Shown: positions 62,084 to 64,000 of the stretch, in pieces | Position numbering within the stretch: position 1 is the first letter of the stretch | Layout: the number at the start of each line of letters is the position of its first letter | From: Candidatus Fluviicola riflensis | Lineage (GTDB): Bacteria; Bacteroidota; Bacteroidia; Flavobacteriales_D; Crocinitomicaceae | NCBI GenBank assembly: GCA_002243285.1 | Contig: CP022585.1 | Location: 1,412,640-1,476,639, forward strand | Reading direction: 5' to 3' | DNA: 64,000 bases | Made by a program: the position numbers and the translations under genes | Notes under the pieces: generated by a model | The model's database searches: none | What the model was told of the DNA's origin: nothing | What the model saw: only the letters and a program-made list of their open reading frames with translations

Positions 62084-64000
62084 TCACCGATTCACCACCA
62101 ATTGTTTTCTCACATAAAGCGTTCCCTCAGAAAGAATTGTTGCCTGGTAAACCCCGTTTGCAAAATTCGTCAGATCAAGCTCAATCGAATACGGATCATT
62201 GTACGTTTCCTCAAAAACCAATCTGCCCGCTGCATCGTAAATCAAGATCGCATGAATAATGGCTGATTCGGAAGAAAGTGTGAACTGACCTGCTGAAGGA
62301 TTCGGATAAAGGTCAAAACCATTTGCTGATAATTCATCCAGTTTCGCACAATCGTCTACGATCAATACCTCCTGATCGCTGTTGATACAACCGTTGGTGT
62401 CCGTGTAACTATAAGTGATAATCGTACCGCCAATTCCGGCGATTGCTGGATCAAAAACATCATTGGAAACTCCCGTTCCCGAATAAACACCATCTATCGG
62501 GTTTCCGTTGGTCAGCACAAATGCAGCTGTGTAGTCACAAACCGGTTCAAATGGATCTAATTCCACAACTGGTAAGGCCTGAACGATAACTTCCACCGGA
62601 GCAGAAGTGTTTGAACAACCGAGTGCATTTTCCGTACTCACGGTATACAAACCGCTTTGTTCTACAGAAACAACCTGGCCTGTTTCTCCATTCGACCATA
62701 GATTATTGGTGTTTATTGATGAAAACAGGAATACCGATTCTCCTTCACAGAAAGTCGTTGGTCCACTGGCTGTAATGGTTGGTGCTTCCGGTAGTGGATT
62801 TATAGTAATCATGGTTACTGCTGAAGCACTTGACGGACAACCCGATTGCGTCGCAACAACAGAATAGTTCCCGGCGGTAGTGGCCGTGATCGACTGGGTT
62901 GTTTCTCCGTTAGACCAAACATTCCCTGAAGCAATTGAAGACGTTAATACGACTGATTCACCCGCGCAGAAAGTTGTGGATCCAGATGGAGTAATCGTAG
63001 GTGTGATTGGTGTTGTAACCGTCACCACAACCGGAGCGCTGGTGGCTGAACAACCGTTCCCATTGGTATAAGTAACAGTGTAGGTACCGGAAGAAGAAAC
63101 TGTGGTTGAAACGGCAATTCCTCCATTTGACCAGCTGTTACCCGACGATGTGGAAGAAGTAAGTGTCACATTGCTGCCATTACAAAAAGTTGTCGGGCCG
63201 TTTGCTGTAATTACCGGAGCACTTGGGTTGGCATTGACAACGACCACAGTTGGAGTCGATAAAAACGATGTGCATCCATTTACATTCACATAGGATACAG
63301 TATAGTTACCGGTTGCAGAAACAGTAATCGATTGAGTAGTTGCACCGGTAGACCAGGTGTTTCCTGACGCAGCCGATGACGTAAGTATTACACTGCCACC
63401 AGTGCAGAACGAAGTGGCCCCACTGGCAGAAATAGTTGGTGCTGCCGGCGAAGATTCAATCGCTATAGAAACAGGCTGAGAATTCAATGAGAAACAACCA
63501 TTTGCATTCGCATAAGAAACCGAATAATTGCCAAAGGTCGAAACAGTAATGGATTGCGTTGTTGCACCGTTTGACCACAAGTTGTTGATAGGTGACGATG
63601 ATGTAAGCACAACATTTCCGCCAGGACAGAAAGTTGTTGGCCCGCTAGCAGAAATAGTCGGCGTAGAAGGTAAGGCTATCAAGCTGATCGTAGCACTGGC
63701 TGATGAAGAGGACTGACAACCATTTCCATCAATAGCCTGTACAAAATAAGTTCCCGGCGTTGATACAGTGATCGATTGAGTTATTTCACCAGTTGACCAT
63801 AGATATCCGCTTGAAACAGAGGATGTAATAACCGTATTTCCTCCGGCACAGAATGTTCCGGTATTTCCGGTAAGCAATGTTGGTGCAGGTGGTAAAGCGT
63901 TTACCGTTACGCTCTCAGCAGTTGAGTTTCCGGAAGAACAACCGTTCTCAATGACTTCAACAGAATAACTTCCCGAAGTTGAAACCGTGATTGATTGCGT
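62084..64000 (-). CDS. Ig-repeat secreted protein with T9SS type A sorting domain (5' end outside window)
   Basis: The frame is open to the window edge, so the N-terminus and signal peptide are missing; 638 codons are seen. Six full Ig-like repeats of about 75 residues (SGPTTFCPGGNVVLTSS, then WSNGATTQSITVS-like phrases) follow one another from the window edge, and a partial one begins at 64000. A divergent Ig-like module (residues with LDPFEPVCDYTAAFVLTNG) precedes the type A CTD near the end (LYPNPSAGQFTLSSES, FANGVYQATI). The ATG at 63877 is internal, not the start. The repeats are similar enough that recombination among them is plausible. Surface adhesion is inferred. Confidence 0.88.
   Translation of the reverse strand, partial: TQSITVSTSGSYSVEVIENGCSSGNSTAESVTVNALPPAPTLLTGNTGTFCAGGNTVITSSVSSGYLWSTGEITQSITVSTPGTYFVQAIDGNGCQSSSSASATISLIALPSTPTISASGPTTFCPGGNVVLTSSSPINNLWSNGATTQSITVSTFGNYSVSYANANGCFSLNSQPVSIAIESSPAAPTISASGATSFCTGGSVILTSSAASGNTWSTGATTQSITVSATGNYTVSYVNVNGCTSFLSTPTVVVVNANPSAPVITANGPTTFCNGSNVTLTSSTSSGNSWSNGGIAVSTTVSSSGTYTVTYTNGNGCSATSAPVVVTVTTPITPTITPSGSTTFCAGESVVLTSSIASGNVWSNGETTQSITATTAGNYSVVATQSGCPSSASAVTMITINPLPEAPTITASGPTTFCEGESVFLFSSINTNNLWSNGETGQVVSVEQSGLYTVSTENALGCSNTSAPVEVIVQALPVVELDPFEPVCDYTAAFVLTNGNPIDGVYSGTGVSNDVFDPAIAGIGGTIITYSYTDTNGCINSDQEVLIVDDCAKLDELSANGFDLYPNPSAGQFTLSSESAIIHAILIYDAAGRLVFEETYNDPYSIELDLTNFANGVYQATILSEGTLYVRKQLVVNR

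Noticed and set aside
1..64000. Search by eye for tRNA, rRNA and known riboswitches
   Set aside because: No cloverleaf with CCA end, rRNA-like stretch or recognised riboswitch core was seen. A tRNAscan-SE and Rfam search would be decisive.

Overview
The window looks like a chromosomal segment of a Bacteroidota bacterium, probably a gliding or surface-adhesive member of the Flavobacteriales (Crocinitomicaceae/Fluviicola-like; this placement is inference). The evidence is: many secreted proteins with type IX secretion system (T9SS) C-terminal sorting domains, PorP/SprF outer-membrane proteins next to giant adhesins, SprB-type repeats, a bacillithiol gene (bshB1), a fused ResB/CcsA cytochrome c biogenesis protein, and promoters with the Bacteroidota -7 motif TAnnTTTG. 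I saw no rRNA or tRNA genes, CRISPR array, phage, transposase or classical defence island.

Layout. 50-11067 is almost all on the minus strand: gatB, two tandem TlpA-type thioredoxins and lpxH (an apparent operon), a DUF2157/GDYXXLXY membrane pair, lpxK with a purine nucleoside phosphorylase, and a T9SS-exported protein with a CHU_C/gliding-type C-terminus. 11278-17816 is plus strand: a Nif3-like protein and a C4 zinc-ribbon coiled-coil protein, then an overlapping trio of ResB-CcsA fusion, glutathione peroxidase and BshB1 (cytochrome assembly and thiol redox). 17846-25002 is minus strand: small enzymes, a GT4 glycosyltransferase overlapping a GreA-like gene, a secreted serine hydrolase, a cysteine desulfurase, a YdeI-like protein and a VWA protein. 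25237-32305 holds two secreted proteins, recF with its DUF721 partner, nhaA, panB and an RluA-type pseudouridine synthase.

32388-37703 is a signalling cluster: a beta-propeller membrane protein that stops just after its transmembrane helix, a TPR histidine kinase and a NarL-type response regulator. Two copies of a small element with terminal inverted repeats (36801-36928 and 39207-39319) lie near the regulator and a kelch T9SS protein.

37971-64000 is dominated by surface proteins: a 2776-residue PKD/Ig adhesin in an operon with PorP/SprF, a 929-residue Ig-array adhesin overlapping a PorP/SprF protein fused to a coiled coil and a SPOR-like domain, a 2065-residue SprB-repeat adhesin, and the 3' part of a further T9SS Ig-repeat protein cut by the window edge. 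I did not find a clearly undescribed system. The best candidates for follow-up are the PorP-coiled coil-SPOR fusion with its adhesin, the 669-bp coding repeats in the giant adhesin, the split propeller/kinase/regulator cluster, and a recurring arrangement in which the -7 box lies only 4-6 nt before the ATG, which suggests leaderless mRNAs.
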